The notes beneath the pieces are model-generated. The model did not search any database, was not told the origin of the DNA, and saw only the letters and a list, made by a program, of their open reading frames with translations. The position numbers and the translations under genes are program-made. From Pegea sp. RAD2-039 (Eukaryota; Chordata; Thaliacea; Salpida; Salpidae), in NCBI GenBank assembly GCA_034620365.1, contig JAQGEQ010000270.1, positions 930,001 through 994,000 on the forward strand: 64,000 bases of DNA, in the 5' to 3' direction. Shown piece by piece: positions 42,298 through 54,774 of this stretch; positions within the stretch are counted from its first letter, which is position 1, and every line of letters begins with the position of its first letter.

Positions 42298-44515
42298 TTA
42301 ATACTCTTCAAAATCATCTTCTTCATCAAAATCTGTTTCAAGATCTTCATACTCTTTTTCAAGCACTTGAAGATCTTCTTCAGCTTCTGAAAACTCTCCT
42401 TCTTCCATTCCTTCTCCAACATACCTGAAATTGAAAGTTTGTAATTTTATTTCTATTTTTTGCAAAAGCTTTTTTTAGGTGTGTCAAAGATTTAAATGAT
42501 TTAGAAAACATCAAAATAAGTCACAAATTACAAGCTCGTAGTAGCCGCCACTCAATCAATGTTTCCATCACTAGACAAATTGATTTTATTAACTATCCAC
42601 ATTTCAAGTAGAACTAGTAGATTGTTGTATTATAGTTGAACAAATTAAAATTTAGATAAGTTTGATTTGGAATGCTACTACCAATGCACAAATGCTCGTT
42701 TCTTAAACATCAAGTCAAACTTCTGGCGAAGTCTTCTCCATGGTTCCTTGATTGCTGTTGTGTTACTCAACATGCATAAAGCTCGAGGGACTGGTGCTAT
42801 CTCACTGCCTGGTACTACTGCTGGTATTTTATTGTTGATTCCAACTTTGAAACCAGTAGGACACCAATCAACAAACTAAAAAATGAATTTGGTAACTCTA
42901 ACAGGTCTCGAAAGAAGCAAATTAACAAGTTATTCAGAGAATGGTTAGTTAAAAGTTTTTTTCAACGAAAAATTATCGAATTTTAGCATCACCTGAATTG
43001 AAGACTTCTGCTTGATTAATGAAATAGCAGCGTTGACGTCCTTAGGAACCACGTCACCGCGATACAACATACAACAAGCCATATACTTTCCATACTGAGA
43101 ATCACATTTAACTAAAGTGTTCTCGGGTCGGAAGCAAGCTGAAGTGAGGTCATGTGCACTAAACTGCTCATGCAAGCTGTTATCAAGTGAAACAACTGGG
43201 GCGTATGCAGTGAGAGGGAAATGAATCCGGGGAAAGGGCACCAAATTAGTTTGAAACTCGTTTAAATCGACATTAAGTGATCCTTCAAATCGAAGCGAAG
43301 AGGTGATTGAAGAGACTACTTGCGCAATAAGACGATTTAAGTTGATGTAATTTGGTCGTCCTAGCCCTAACTGATCGACACAAATGTTGTAGATAGCTTC
43401 GTTATCGACCATAAATGTACAATCACTGTGTTCCATGCTACCATGTGAAGTCAGTACAGAGTTATAAGGTTCAACAACACAATTAGACACCTTTTATTAA
43501 AAGCAAGAGTTAGATTTAGGTACAAAAATCAAATAAACTTACCCGAGGAGCAGGATAAACAGCAAATTGTAGTTTCGATTTCTTCCCATAGTCCACTGAT
43601 AGTCTTTCCATTAGAAGTGAGCTCAATCCTGAGCCAGTTCCTCCTCCAAAAGAATGAAAGATTAGAAATCCTTGAAGATTATTGCATTTTGTGGTACATC
43701 TTCTGATGCTGTCCATAATATCATCAATGTAATCTCGCCCTTAAAGTAATCACATTAAGTGTTTGTGATTGGTTCCTTTTTCAACCTACCAACAGTGTAG
43801 TGGCCTCTTGCGTAATTGTTGGCTGCATCCTCTTTGCCAGTGATTAGATGATTTGGATGAAAGAGTTTTCTATACTCTCCAGTTCTGATCTGATCTATTT
43901 CAGAGAGTACTTTACTCAACCAGGAAATCAATTTTCAGATTGATTATTTACAATTTACGTTTTGATCTTAATTCAATTAAGTTTAGGTTATGTAAATAAA
44001 GTCTTCAACCTATCACACTTGGTTCCAAATCAACAAAAACAGAACGAGGAATATATTTTCCTGATTGAGTTTCTTCAAAAAATGTTGAAAATGTCGAATC
44101 TGAAATCGAATCTTGCAAAATTTGACCAGTTTTGTCGATTCCATGCTCAATGCAATAAAGCTCCCAACATGAACTCCCAATCTGAACACCGGCCTGTCCT
44201 ATATGAATCGATAAACATTCACGCTGAAAATAATTTGATAAAAAACATTATTTAACAATACCAGTAAATATCAGCTGCTTAAAAAAATTGTAAAGAAGTA
44301 ACTACAAGAAAGTATAATATTTCTGTAAAAGTAAAATAATTGAAAGTTGTCAGGATTTTCAATAGTTCTACTAAAATATTTTAACCGGCATTAAATAAAA
44401 CAAAAATTAAATAATTTAAAAAAATAATCGCAATTGTAGTTATTTTATACTCCTATTTATTATTATCTATAGAATCAATAAACTTTTCATACAAAATCAT
44501 AAATGCTCTCACCAT
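42298..44515 (-). CDS. TUBA: Divergent alpha-tubulin
   Basis: GTP-binding subunit of the tubulin dimer. Seven exons: 44513-44515 (the ATG alone), 44010-44223, 43790-43894, 43543-43739, 42993-43490, 42682-42875, 42298-42424; total 445 aa. The intron right after the ATG is the position used in many animal alpha-tubulin genes. Present: [16 protein letters not shown] start, GGGTGSG nucleotide loop, NEFQTNLVP with the catalytic Glu254 equivalent, [12 protein letters not shown], and an acidic tail ending EEY (a detyrosinatable C-terminus). Unusual: the luminal loop that normally carries acetylated Lys40 is three residues shorter and has no lysine ([22 protein letters not shown] region), and many surface positions differ from canonical alpha-tubulin. 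This suggests a specialised (testis or ciliary) isotype. An acceptor with a long T-run (AG at 44548-44549 of the plus strand as ct) lies 32 nt before the ATG. Confidence 0.94.
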
Positions 44516-44549
44516 TATTATGTAGCTTTTATCAAATTAAGATATCACT

Positions 44550-46226
44550 GAAAAAAAAAACATACAAACTTCTGTCGATATGAAAAAACCGGAAGAACTG
44601 CCAACGCATAGTTGACATCTTGCAACAAAGTTACGTTTATAAAACTTATCATTTTTTTTACTCTTATACTTTTAAATAACTGTTTAAGTTAATCAATGAT
44701 TCTATTAATAACTTTTCAAAGTACATTATACGCTTGCAAGCCAAAGTTGATTTATCCTGATCATTTGAAAGTAGAAACAAGCTATTTCTAAAAAAAACTT
44801 AAATATATTTAATTTATTAAAACTTGTGTTAATCAACTAAAGCTTGTTTAACGTTAGACGTAATTATTTATAAAACTTTTCATCAAACTTTATGCAGTAC
44901 TGAATTATTTTAACTACAAAATCAATTTATTTGCAATAAACCTAAAAAAGATTGTTAAAAAGAAAGATAACAAGGTTAAAGTTATAATAAAGCTGCTTCG
45001 AATTCTTCATGTGATTAAAAGTTTAAATGAAAGCTATTTTGAATCAAAGCATTTTGACGGGTAAAATTTGATTGTTTATAACACGAAGCTTTAGACAGTC
45101 TGTGCCATTTGTAATATGCAGAAGTATGTATTTGATGTTGGCTTATACTAAGAGCTGGGCTGATTTTTACAATCTAGGATTACATTTTATTGCATCTTTG
45201 TCAAAAAACTGGTAAATTTTACCATCACTATTTTTTATATTTTATTATACTTTGAGTTTACTACTTTTTGAATTTAACTATCCTTGATGTTTCCCAGAAA
45301 ATTCCATAGTAGCTTTATCAAAGCCCTATGTTAAGATAAACGTAAAATAAGTTTAATTATTCTTTAGTATTACGATTATTCATAACTCAATCAGTAAAAC
45401 AATTTAGAAAGCAGTACTAGCTATTTGCTGAAGTATATAAAACACTCTGAAATACTTATTGATAATTAAATTTATGCTAGTTATGAAAGTTCACTACAAA
45501 AATAAAACAAAAAGCTTAAGCTCAGGTAAGAATGTTGAAACCACTTATAGTTTTTCCTAAATATGCTTGTGAATCTAGCTAATGTTTGATTTTACTTTAA
45601 AATAATTTCTGTAAACTATTTATCTAAGATTTAAGAGCTTTAGATATAATTGAGGCAGACTCATGCTTTTATTAAATATTAAAACGTTGAAATTTAAAGT
45701 TTATAAAATAAATTAAGCCATTTTCTTACTTAGCAGAGTCCATGGTTACGGTCAAAATACTATCTTAGTGTGATTTAAACTATTTGTTAAAAGATATAAA
45801 ACAATAATCACTTTAGGATAAATATATATTTATTAAATGTTTAGGATAAATTTCTCTCTGTTTTTTCATTTGTTTGTAAGCATTATTTATTGGTGATTTT
45901 GTAATAAGATTTTTTAAACTTTTTGCTTTATTTTGTAAATCTACATTTCTAAATACATTTTTCACTTTTTAAATGTTCTGTTTAACAAAACAATTATTTA
46001 TAATTTTGACAATATATTAATTTGGTTCTAATGTTTATAAAATTAAAATATTGGTAATAATCATATATAAATTATTATGAAAAAATTAAAATAAGCCATT
46101 TAAATTGTTCAATAAATAAATTAAATATTTTTATAATCTACATATTAGATAATTTTATAATTACATTCTCATTTTCCTTAAAGTTTGGTAAAATAAACAC
46201 TTAGAAGGTTGTTGCGTTTAATCTAC
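44550..46226. promoter_or_regulatory. Divergent intergenic region between alpha-tubulin and ANKRD45
   Basis: About 1.7 kb of AT-rich DNA separating two genes transcribed away from each other. It must hold the 5' control sequences of both unless these lie further off. No TATA box, X-box for RFX factors or other clear motif could be singled out by eye. ANKRD45 and a specialised alpha-tubulin are both plausible ciliary or flagellar genes, so shared control is possible. Confidence 0.45.
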
Positions 46227-46258
46227 AGTTCTTTTGTAATGTAAGAAGTTTAAAAACT

Positions 46259-48287
46259 ATGAATGTTAAAGCTGACAAGCAAGTCACTTCTATGGTGGAA
46301 GCTGCTTCAACTGAAGATGATCAAATTGAAAAATCTTTTTCCATAAATATGATGATGGATCATATGTTAAGAAACAATGTTTCTTATATCAATGAGTAAT
46401 TACAAATTCATTAAATCAATTTTTTTAATATTCAAATCTTTGTTTAGCAATTTTTTTTTGATAATTTTATTTGTATTGACACACACTGATTATAATCTCC
46501 CTTAAAACAAGAAAATTAACTAAAATCCAGTTGGGCTGTTGAACCAAACAAGTCCAAAAAGGTCGGGATCATGGGCGCAGCTATCCTAGTCCTGGCTATC
46601 ATTTTATTTTTTAATAATCAAAATTTCTCAAAAGTTTGAGAAAAAAGAAGAAAACAGCTAATAATTAATGTTAAGGTAGAATTATAGCAAGCTCAAAATT
46701 TATATTCAGCTAAAAAAGAGCTATTGATTTGATCTACAAGAAATCCTCATCTAATAAAACTATTTTTAGGGGCAAATATTTTTACTGAAAGCTGAAGATG
46801 TTACAACCGATGAGCTCTACAGGGCATTGCTGCTAAAAGCTTATTTGTTTTGATTTGAACAAATTTTTATCAATAAAATTTGCATATTCTGCTGTTATAG
46901 TAGTTAAAATCTAGTTTATTGCTTCTTTATTTTATTCTGATAACTTTTTTAAACTTTATTTAAAAGCTAAACTTTTAGTTTTTTAATTAATAGAATTTTT
47001 GATACAACTGATCATGTTGAAATTGAAAACATCGTCAATTTGATACATGAAAGGGGTTATTATGGAAAAAATGTCATAGAGATGGCTTGTGCTATGGGTA
47101 GGACTAAAATTTTAAAGACTTTTTCGAAACATGGAGTTGATTTACATAAAAGTTCAAGTGCAGGTGGCTTTTTATTTGAAAAATATTTGAATGCATCAGA
47201 GGATATTATAACAAGCTGAATGATTTAGGTTATTCATTGCTTCATATTGCTGCTGCATGGGGTCAAAAGGAAGTTCTCAGATTCTTAGATACTTTTGATT
47301 TTGATTGGTTGATGGAAACGAATGAGGGTGAAACACCTGAAATGATTGCAAAAAGATATGAGAAAACAGAAGCAATAAGTCTGATAAAAAAAGCTGGTAA
47401 GTTAAATAAGTTACAACAAAATGAAATTTAGTTAAAATATTTTGAAATTTATTTTTTTTTTAATCTCATGATTTAGTTTCAAAGATGGAGCTAAAGAATT
47501 GTATCCTCCGAGTCCGGGAGACTCTTGCTGATCATGAAAAAATGCAAGGGATAAAAATTAACAGAGATGAGAAGGTGTGTTTTTGCTGACTTTTTTATTA
47601 GATTTTTGGTGAAAGTAAATTTAAATCAAATTTTTCATAAAAGAATTTCATTTTTTTTATTTCAAATAAAAGAAACATTAATAAATATTCAAATTTGCAA
47701 TTATTTTCTAGAAATTTTTTCTGAAGTCTTCTTTTTAAAAATTGAAATAACTTCCAGATACTTATATAAATATTTTCAAATAATCTTGTTGACTGTTTAT
47801 TAATTGTAAGCTTTCTTTCTTTAATCTGTATGATTCTCATGTTGTTTTATCTTATTATTTATGATTGAAACTGATTGTAGCGCAGAATTTTATCAATAAT
47901 TCGTGCAACGAGAAATTTGAGTGGCTTACAACTTGTCTTCAACAATTAAATGATGAAACTGAAGTAACTATTGAAGAGATTAAAGGGAAAGAATCAGAAT
48001 TAGAATCCCAACTAAAAGCTCTTTTTGATAAGGCTCACTCACCTGGTTAGATCATTACACAAGATTATATTTTTGATCTTCAAACTTCTTTCTCAGATAT
48101 CTTAGTTAGCTTGAAAAATATCAAAGATTTTTACAAGACTTTTCTTAATTTCTGTTTTTGATATTTTTTTGACAGATCTCTTAAAATATCTTCAAAAACT
48201 ATTTTTACAGCTCAAGGAAGCAATAAGAAAAGCTCTAAGATCTCCAACAATCTGAAGAACAAGTCTAGACCGACCTCTAAGAAATAA
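46259..48287 (+). CDS. ANKRD45: Ankyrin repeat domain protein 45
   Basis: Six coding exons: 46259-46395, 46994-47163, 47229-47396, 47477-47574, 47886-48045, 48211-48287; they join in frame to 269 aa, as in vertebrate ANKRD45 (about 260-280 aa). Two to three ankyrin repeats lie at about residues 46-155 (GRTKILKTFSKHGVDL, then GYSLLHIAAAWGQKEVLRF, then GETPEMIAKRYEKTEA). A conserved helical C-terminal half follows (EKFEWL... coiled-coil segment) and a Lys/Ser-rich tail (NKKSSKISNNLKNKSRPTSKK region). Vertebrate ANKRD45 is linked to cilia and flagella. The fifth exon uses the second of two adjacent AGs (gattgtagcgcag), because only that one keeps the frame. An acceptor AG at 46227-46228 lies 30 nt before the ATG. 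The gene is head-to-head with alpha-tubulin. Confidence 0.88.
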
Positions 48288-51200
48288 CAAAAATATTTGC
48301 GTCGAAACTTGATGAAAATTGTTTTTCTGAGCTTTGTTTTTCAATCGTTCTGTTTAAAAATTAAAACTTTATGTAAAATACAAGTTCTGAAATAACTAAC
48401 TAGGTAACTAATCGATAAGTTATAACTGTCACACTGTTTATTTTTTTATGTTTGTTTCATTTTTTATTCTACTAAAAACGTTTCGGTAACTAGTAGAAAA
48501 TCTGAATTATTATATTATTAATCTGATTAGTTTATATTCGATAAAACTGTTGACTGGTAAGTTAGTTCCTAAGGTTAAAAAGCATTAAAACTTTATTAAG
48601 TTTTTTAGATGAATCAATATTAAGTATTGCAAAATTCTTTGAAACGCAATTTTTTTCAAAATGTGTTGCTTATACTTTGACGAATATTATCCTTATAAAG
48701 CTTATACTTTGCTTATACTTAACTCTTGACGAACTAATTAAAAGTCACGGAACATTAAAAGGATTTGAAAACTTGGTTAGTGCTGTGATTTGTGCACCAC
48801 GTTCTGGTTTTTTATTATTGTAATAGATTTGTGTGGTATTACAGAAGATTACCCACCGCATACGTAAATACCATTTTATGTCGAAATATACTTGTAAGTA
48901 AAATATGTTTTTGTAAAATATGGAGCAGTGTTGGTTGCTGTTAGACACCGTTTGTGCGCAATTTATGCTACAATAAAATTTTGTTAAAAATCTACTTTTA
49001 TAACAATCATTTAAACTATTTTACGGTCTTTATAAAAATCGCAATTTATTTTCACTTGGTTATAAAAATTAACTTTATCAACTTCACAACTTTAATAATT
49101 AAATTTTATTATTTTTAAACAACTATAAGAACTCCAAACTAATAATAACAGTGATAATATAATATTTGTTAAAAGTTAATTATTACTTTACATAGATTTC
49201 AACGATTATCTTTAACTTATTTGTGAATATAGTTTAATCTTTTAAGTAAATGATAAAAGTTATGTCGCTACTTATCTCTAGATAACATTTTGAACACTAT
49301 AAGCTGAAGTTGGGCTTACAGATATAATACAAAGTAATCTGTTTCAAATGCTGTTTAATTCTTGAAAGTGTTCTAAAATATCTAAGATATAGGTGAGTGT
49401 AAAAAAGTGAACATGGATTATTCAGTTAAGCATTAGCACTTGATTTTAAAAGTAGTCAAATCATAATATGTCATGTTACATATTGTGATAAAAATGTCCA
49501 TTTTGAGCATGCAAAGGTATCAGCAATTTCAGAAATAGTTTATAAGTCTGAAACATTCAAAGGTGTAACTGGTGTTACATATTGACCAGTTATATGAATA
49601 CTTCTGATTTCAGTTTTTGCATGTTATAAAAACTTATTGTTTCTCTAAAAGTATTTTTGATGAAGAAAATACAGACTGTTTATCGGTTGAGGATTTAGAA
49701 GGTTGTTTAATTAACCTACATTATAGAATGTAAATAAAATAAGATTTTTCAGCGATAAAGCTATGAAATAAAATTGTAGATTTTTTTAAGATATATGTTA
49801 TCATTCAAAAATGAGTTAACAGTGTTTCCAACCCAAATTTTCAAACTGAAGTAAATTAATAAAAGTCTTAATTGAATCTGAAAGCATTGTTTCGTTTCCT
49901 AATAGTTAACTTATAAAAATTAAAAGTTTTTAAGTAGCATCCATTTATATATCTTCAAATAGAATATTCTAAAATATTGATTGTGGTATATTTGAAAGTG
50001 GTTATAGTAGAATATTTTGCCGCTTGCGAGAATGTGTCATTCCCTTTTACTCTACATAATTACTTCATTCTGTAGCTGACCTTTGAGGTTGTTTGTTGCG
50101 TGTTCCGTTCTTGCTTGCCGCCTTTACAGTTAAATAAAGCTCTCATTAAGAATTATTTAAGGTTGGGAATACTGATCTAGAAAATGAACAAAAAATATTT
50201 CTTATTTTTGTGCTTAAACATTTTCAAATTTCCTAAATAACAGAATGAAAAAGATCAAAAACCTTTTTCAAATGCTCGTAGTTTTATAAATACTGAAGCC
50301 GATTAGCTCGAACAAATTACTAAACTGAAATTACTCAAACACCATATGACATATCAGTATTTGGAGAAAAGAATAACGGTCGAAAAAGTTTAAGTTTACA
50401 TTACAACTATTAATAAGTAAATATATAACACATATGAACTTTGTTCAAACCCTTAGTCTATAAGTTATTGAAAAGCTGATTTTTTTTTGTCTATTATTTA
50501 ATAATCATGCATAAAAGATTTTATATTTTGAGAAAGTCATTCTAACCGAATCTATTTTTAGAAAACTTTCCTTTAGTCAATATCAAAGCTGCTGACTTTT
50601 AACTAGACTTCAAATAAAACTTAACTGGAATAGAAGTTTTATTATTCTTGTAATATAAAAGTCTTTGTAAATTATAATCATGATCAAAAACTCCGAACAA
50701 AATACGTTTTTGCAATATTTAATTTCTAAAAACTTAGTATCTAAGATAAGTAAGTGAACAATAGTGAAAATATTTCTGTATAAATTGAAAAACAGTTGAA
50801 TAAAGATTGAAGTAAATAGAGATGCACAACTAAGTAAAAAAAAACTATATTTAGTTGAAACACAATGATAGATATATGTAGACTTGATTTCATTTAAATG
50901 ATATTGCAGAGGTTAAAATATTTTCAAGACAAAATATGGAAAATTCTATTGTCATTTGGGAAATTGGTTGACTGCATTTATATATATTTGTTATTCAATT
51001 TCTTCTTCAGGTTATTGAAGGCAAAAGTTTTGAGCTACCTCGATGTGCTACTCATCACACTTAACTTAAAAGCTTCTGAATGACGTCGATGAAACTGCAG
51101 CTGCCCGAGCTCAATACTGTCAAGAAACGAACGTTAGAACAGTTTTCTGAACATCAACGTCATTCAAGTATTTACTGCTTCTGCTTGATTTATCATTTAA

Positions 51201-52035
51201 CTGATCAAAAAATAATCAATTCAATCAGAATTCAGTGAAACCTTTTCATTTATCAATAAAATATTTGCTTTTAAATTTTCAACTTTTATTCATTTATGAC
51301 AAATTTTAAGAAGCAAATTGAGCTTTTTTCGCATACATCTGTTAGAATGTTTATCTATTAATACACAAAATGTTGTATTTCCAAAAATATTTATCAAAGT
51401 AAGCATGAACGATGATATAAATTTTCTTGAACATCAAAATGAAAATATAAAAATGATTGTTTGTGATTGAGTAGTCTTCAACAAAAATAAAAAACTTGTG
51501 GTGGTAAAACCTTTAGAAATTGAGCAAGTAACCAGCTGTAGCATATCACCAAAACTATTTTATCACTTAAACATTAAAAGATCGCAAGATGTGAATAAAT
51601 AAATTGAAAGTTAGTTGAGATGTTTAACTTATGAGGAATTGTCAAACAGAACGGATTAAGAGAAGGGATATTTGTCAATTTCTAAATTTGTTTACAAACA
51701 TAAATGTTTATCATTCAGACATTTTGATATAAATAATTAGAAACATTCAAACCATACAAAGCTTGCAACAGTGAATTTTTTAATAATAAAAATAATCAAA
51801 TTCAACAGATGACTTTTATTACTGTAATCTTTCAAATAACATTTTGAATTTTGAAGATCAATGAAAAAACCTGTACTGAACAAATATCAAATAAAGTAAA
51901 TTTAAATGTTAAAGAACTGTAAGTGATTGTGAAATCGGTTGCTAAACCAACAGGAGCTGTTTGGAACATCAACCACCAAGTAAAGTTCATTGACAACTTG
52001 ATAATCAAACAAGCAGAAAGTTCTTCTCAACCTCA
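48288..52035. other. Convergent intergenic region between ANKRD45 and CIAO2B
   Basis: AT-rich, no gene recognised. A stretch at about 50007-50066 resembles one at 60973-61030: gtagaatatttt then gaatgtgt at identical spacing (23 nt start to start), suggesting a dispersed repeat. A GC-richer spot at 51080-51130 shows no coding signal. A minus-strand AATAAA (plus 51815-51820) about 220 nt past the CIAO2B stop is a possible polyadenylation signal. Confidence 0.5.
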
Positions 52036-52610
52036 CTATCTGCTTGCAACATAAGCTGGTTTTTTCGGCTGTAGACAGTTGTTCACTACTTTTAGCAAGT
52101 TCTGGTTTTCTAAAGCTGCCGCAACTCTTTCTTTATCCATTAACTGTTTGTTAACTGCTTCTTCTGACTGATGAGTACCAGGACTTATCCGAACTTCAAC
52201 TTTAAAGCGAGATGGTAGAACTCGAAGTAACTTGACACGTATGGCCAAACCTATAAGAGTTGCCATCGAACAGTGAGGAATCGTGGGTGTAAACATCACC
52301 TACAAGTTCAATTTCATTATTACAATCTACAAAGTTATCAAATATAAGAGATGAACAAAGAAATACTGAAAATATTAACCTTTACACTTTTGTTCTTATC
52401 ATCAACTTCAATATTTTCTTCATTGACTACATTCAGATCTTCTAAAGTAAGAGGATGTTCCGGGTCATTGATGTCTCGTATAAAATCAAAGATCTCCCTG
52501 GAGTCGACGGGATCATATATATCATTATCAAGCTCCTGCCAGGTAAGATTTCTCTCACGAGGAGTTATGTGTTGATGAACGGTTGGATTTTGATTATCTT
52601 TATTTTTCAT
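52036..52610 (-). CDS. CIAO2B: Cytosolic iron-sulfur assembly component 2B (MIP18/FAM96B)
   Basis: Part of the CIA targeting complex (with CIAO1 and MMS19) that hands [4Fe-4S] clusters to cytosolic and nuclear proteins. Two exons, 52380-52610 and 52036-52299, joined through a GT-AG intron to 164 aa, the family's usual length. The MIP18 signature is intact: [44 protein letters not shown] with the reactive Cys, and [10 protein letters not shown] near the C-terminus. The tail [10 protein letters not shown] is longer than in vertebrates. The ATG at 52608-52610 follows a very strong acceptor (gcttttttgcag, exon start 52642) by 32 nt. Tropomodulin lies upstream on the same strand, about 1 kb away. 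Confidence 0.95.
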
Positions 52611-52642
52611 TTTTCAACTTTCACTAAACTTTATTTTTCAAA

Positions 52643-53675
52643 CTGCAAAAAAGCAAAGCAAGAAATTCATCAGATTTATCAAGTATTATAAAAAACTCAT
52701 TAAACATGCATAAAAAGAATCAGCGTAAAATATTTTTACAAGACTTTCTGACTTTGAGTGGACTCAAGTAAATTTGATTGAGTTATAGCAAGCTATTCAT
52801 TCAAAAAGCAACAAGCAGTTAGAACATTAAAGAAACAAATTGTAAACAAATTATATATCTATAATATGACTATTATAACTATCAGATGTTTCACAAGTTG
52901 ATCAAAAAGACTTAGTTCTAAATTTCTACAAAACATGAAATATACAATCAAATAAACAATAATCACTTGACTATGATTCACAATGAAAGCAAAATGTTGT
53001 AAACATTTTTAATAGAAAGTTCAGACTCATAAATGATTTTATTTTTATATTCTAATCATGAATGATAGGATGAAAGAGAAGACCTGTTTAAGGCACGTGT
53101 TACTTAAGTAGTTTATCATCATAAAACGGTTTTGATAAAGCTTATAGATTTCAAAAGTAATTTTAAATCAAATGATACAAAGATTTCATCCAAATAGTCT
53201 GAGTTGAATATTAAATTGTTTAATAACTTTATAAGCACTTATTACATACAAGCAGTGTTAAAGTTATATCTAGTAATACATTTATACAGAGTTATTATTA
53301 AACATAACTTATTTGTCATAAAAAAAGGTTTTTAAAAATTATACTTATAAATGCAATAAACACTAGTTATAAAAACTAACATAATTTCCAAACTACACTT
53401 TCAGGGTATAAAAATTAATTTGAAAACAAAATAATTTGTTTAGATTCTTTATAGGTGTTGCCAATAACATCAAACAAATGTATTAAATTGATCTATCAAT
53501 AATAATCAACTATATAGGCTTATTCAATAGTTCGAATTTATAATACATAAGAAATAGATACCCAAATTTTAAGTGAACATGGAAAAATTGTTTGTTGTTG
53601 GTTAACAATTAAATGTTCCAAATACTCAAAATGTATCAGATTTTGTGAAAAAAATGATTAAAATAAAGCTGTGAT
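52643..53675. other. Intergenic between CIAO2B and tropomodulin
   Basis: About 1 kb of AT-rich DNA between two minus-strand genes. It should contain the tropomodulin 3'UTR and the CIAO2B upstream region. No repeat, RNA or extra exon was recognised. Confidence 0.5.
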
Positions 53676-54752
53676 CTACTTTTGTGAATTCTTAAACCTT
53701 CTTTTACGTCTTATGTCACCATTTCGTGTCAAGTAATTGCTGGCTTGATTTCTTGGACCCTGAAAGTGAAAATGATAACCAAGCTTCAACAGTGTATTAT
53801 TTTCTTTCAAAATTTCAGTAATTTCAGCTTCTACTTTAGCACCAAATTGAGCTCGTTGGTTATCAATTCTCAGCTCTTCCAAAGACATATTTTCTCTTAA
53901 AGTTTCCATTATTGCCATGATACCTTCACAACTTATAAAATTGCTTTCAACATTGATCACTTTCAAAGTGATGTTTGTTTCCAGCATATTAGCAATCGCT
54001 GTAGCTATTGTATCATTACTTCTTGTATTTGCAAGTGACCAACTCTTTACAGAGGTATTAAACTTTAGTGCCTCACAATATTCCTTCAAAGTATGAATAG
54101 GAACATTTTTAATATTATTCAAATTCACAATGGTTAATTCTGGATCATTATTTTTAATCTTTTTTAACGTTTCCTCCACATTAGTAGGGTTTGGTGGTTC
54201 AGCTGCAGGTGTTGAGACCAATTCACACTTTGTAGTACTTGACATACCAGTTTTATTGACAATAGTTTCAGTTGATTTAAAGCTGGAGTAATATTGATCA
54301 TTATTCAGTATCTGATGCATACCTAATATAGCTGCAATGTCAGTTAATTCAGCCTCAGAAGCTGTGTTTAAACATTCTTCTAATTCTGGATCCAAGTTAG
54401 CAAGTGAATTTGGAGATTTTTGTTCATTTTCCAGTTCAGAAGTAACTTGGAAAATTTTACCACGTTTTACACCAGCTTGATATGGAACTAAATCTTCTTT
54501 ATCTTCAATTTTCTTTGACTCTTCTTCAATATAATTTAAAAGTTGATCTCTGTCTAAGGGGCCTGTTGGATTTTTATCTGTTTGATCTCTTTGTCTTAAA
54601 CCTGCAGGTAAAAGTTGGTGATCAGGATCTAAATCTTCCAAATCCAGAGCAAGTTGTTTAATTTCTCCATCAGATAACCCTTCTAAGAGCTCTTCTTCAT
54701 CTAGAGCCAAATATTTTAGTCTTTCTTGATCAAGAATATCTCTTACGCTCAT
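53676..54752 (-). CDS. TMOD: Tropomodulin
   Basis: Caps the pointed end of actin filaments together with tropomyosin. One uninterrupted frame of 358 aa, matching the usual ~359 aa. Seen: N-terminal tropomyosin-binding and actin-capping helices with LEDLDPDHQLLPAGLRQRD (residues 38-56), a second tropomyosin-binding segment about 110-140, and a C-terminal leucine-rich-repeat domain (about 180-330) ending LLKLGYHFHFQGPR and a basic tail RRKRRFK. The coding sequence has no intron, unlike most neighbours, so it may be a retrocopy that took over or an intron-loss gene; the frame is intact and well conserved, so it looks functional. An acceptor (tattacttcttag) lies 22 nt before the ATG, so a spliced 5' leader is likely. 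A short broken copy lies at 56890-56983. Confidence 0.95.
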   Translation of the reverse strand: MSVRDILDQERLKYLALDEEELLEGLSDGEIKQLALDLEDLDPDHQLLPAGLRQRDQTDKNPTGPLDRDQLLNYIEEESKKIEDKEDLVPYQAGVKRGKIFQVTSELENEQKSPNSLANLDPELEECLNTASEAELTDIAAILGMHQILNNDQYYSSFKSTETIVNKTGMSSTTKCELVSTPAAEPPNPTNVEETLKKIKNNDPELTIVNLNNIKNVPIHTLKEYCEALKFNTSVKSWSLANTRSNDTIATAIANMLETNITLKVINVESNFISCEGIMAIMETLRENMSLEELRIDNQRAQFGAKVEAEITEILKENNTLLKLGYHFHFQGPRNQASNYLTRNGDIRRKRRFKNSQK

Positions 54753-54774
54753 ATTTATGTTAAGAGATAAAATA

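Noticed and set aside
47237-47431. ANKRD45 third exon taken as a stand-alone short gene
   Set aside because: Splice sites at 47229 and 47396 place it in a six-exon gene that is in frame throughout.
47598-47840. Open frames on both strands inside the ANKRD45 intron 47575-47885
   Set aside because: Low-complexity, F/K/I-rich translations in an AT-rich intron; no similarity.
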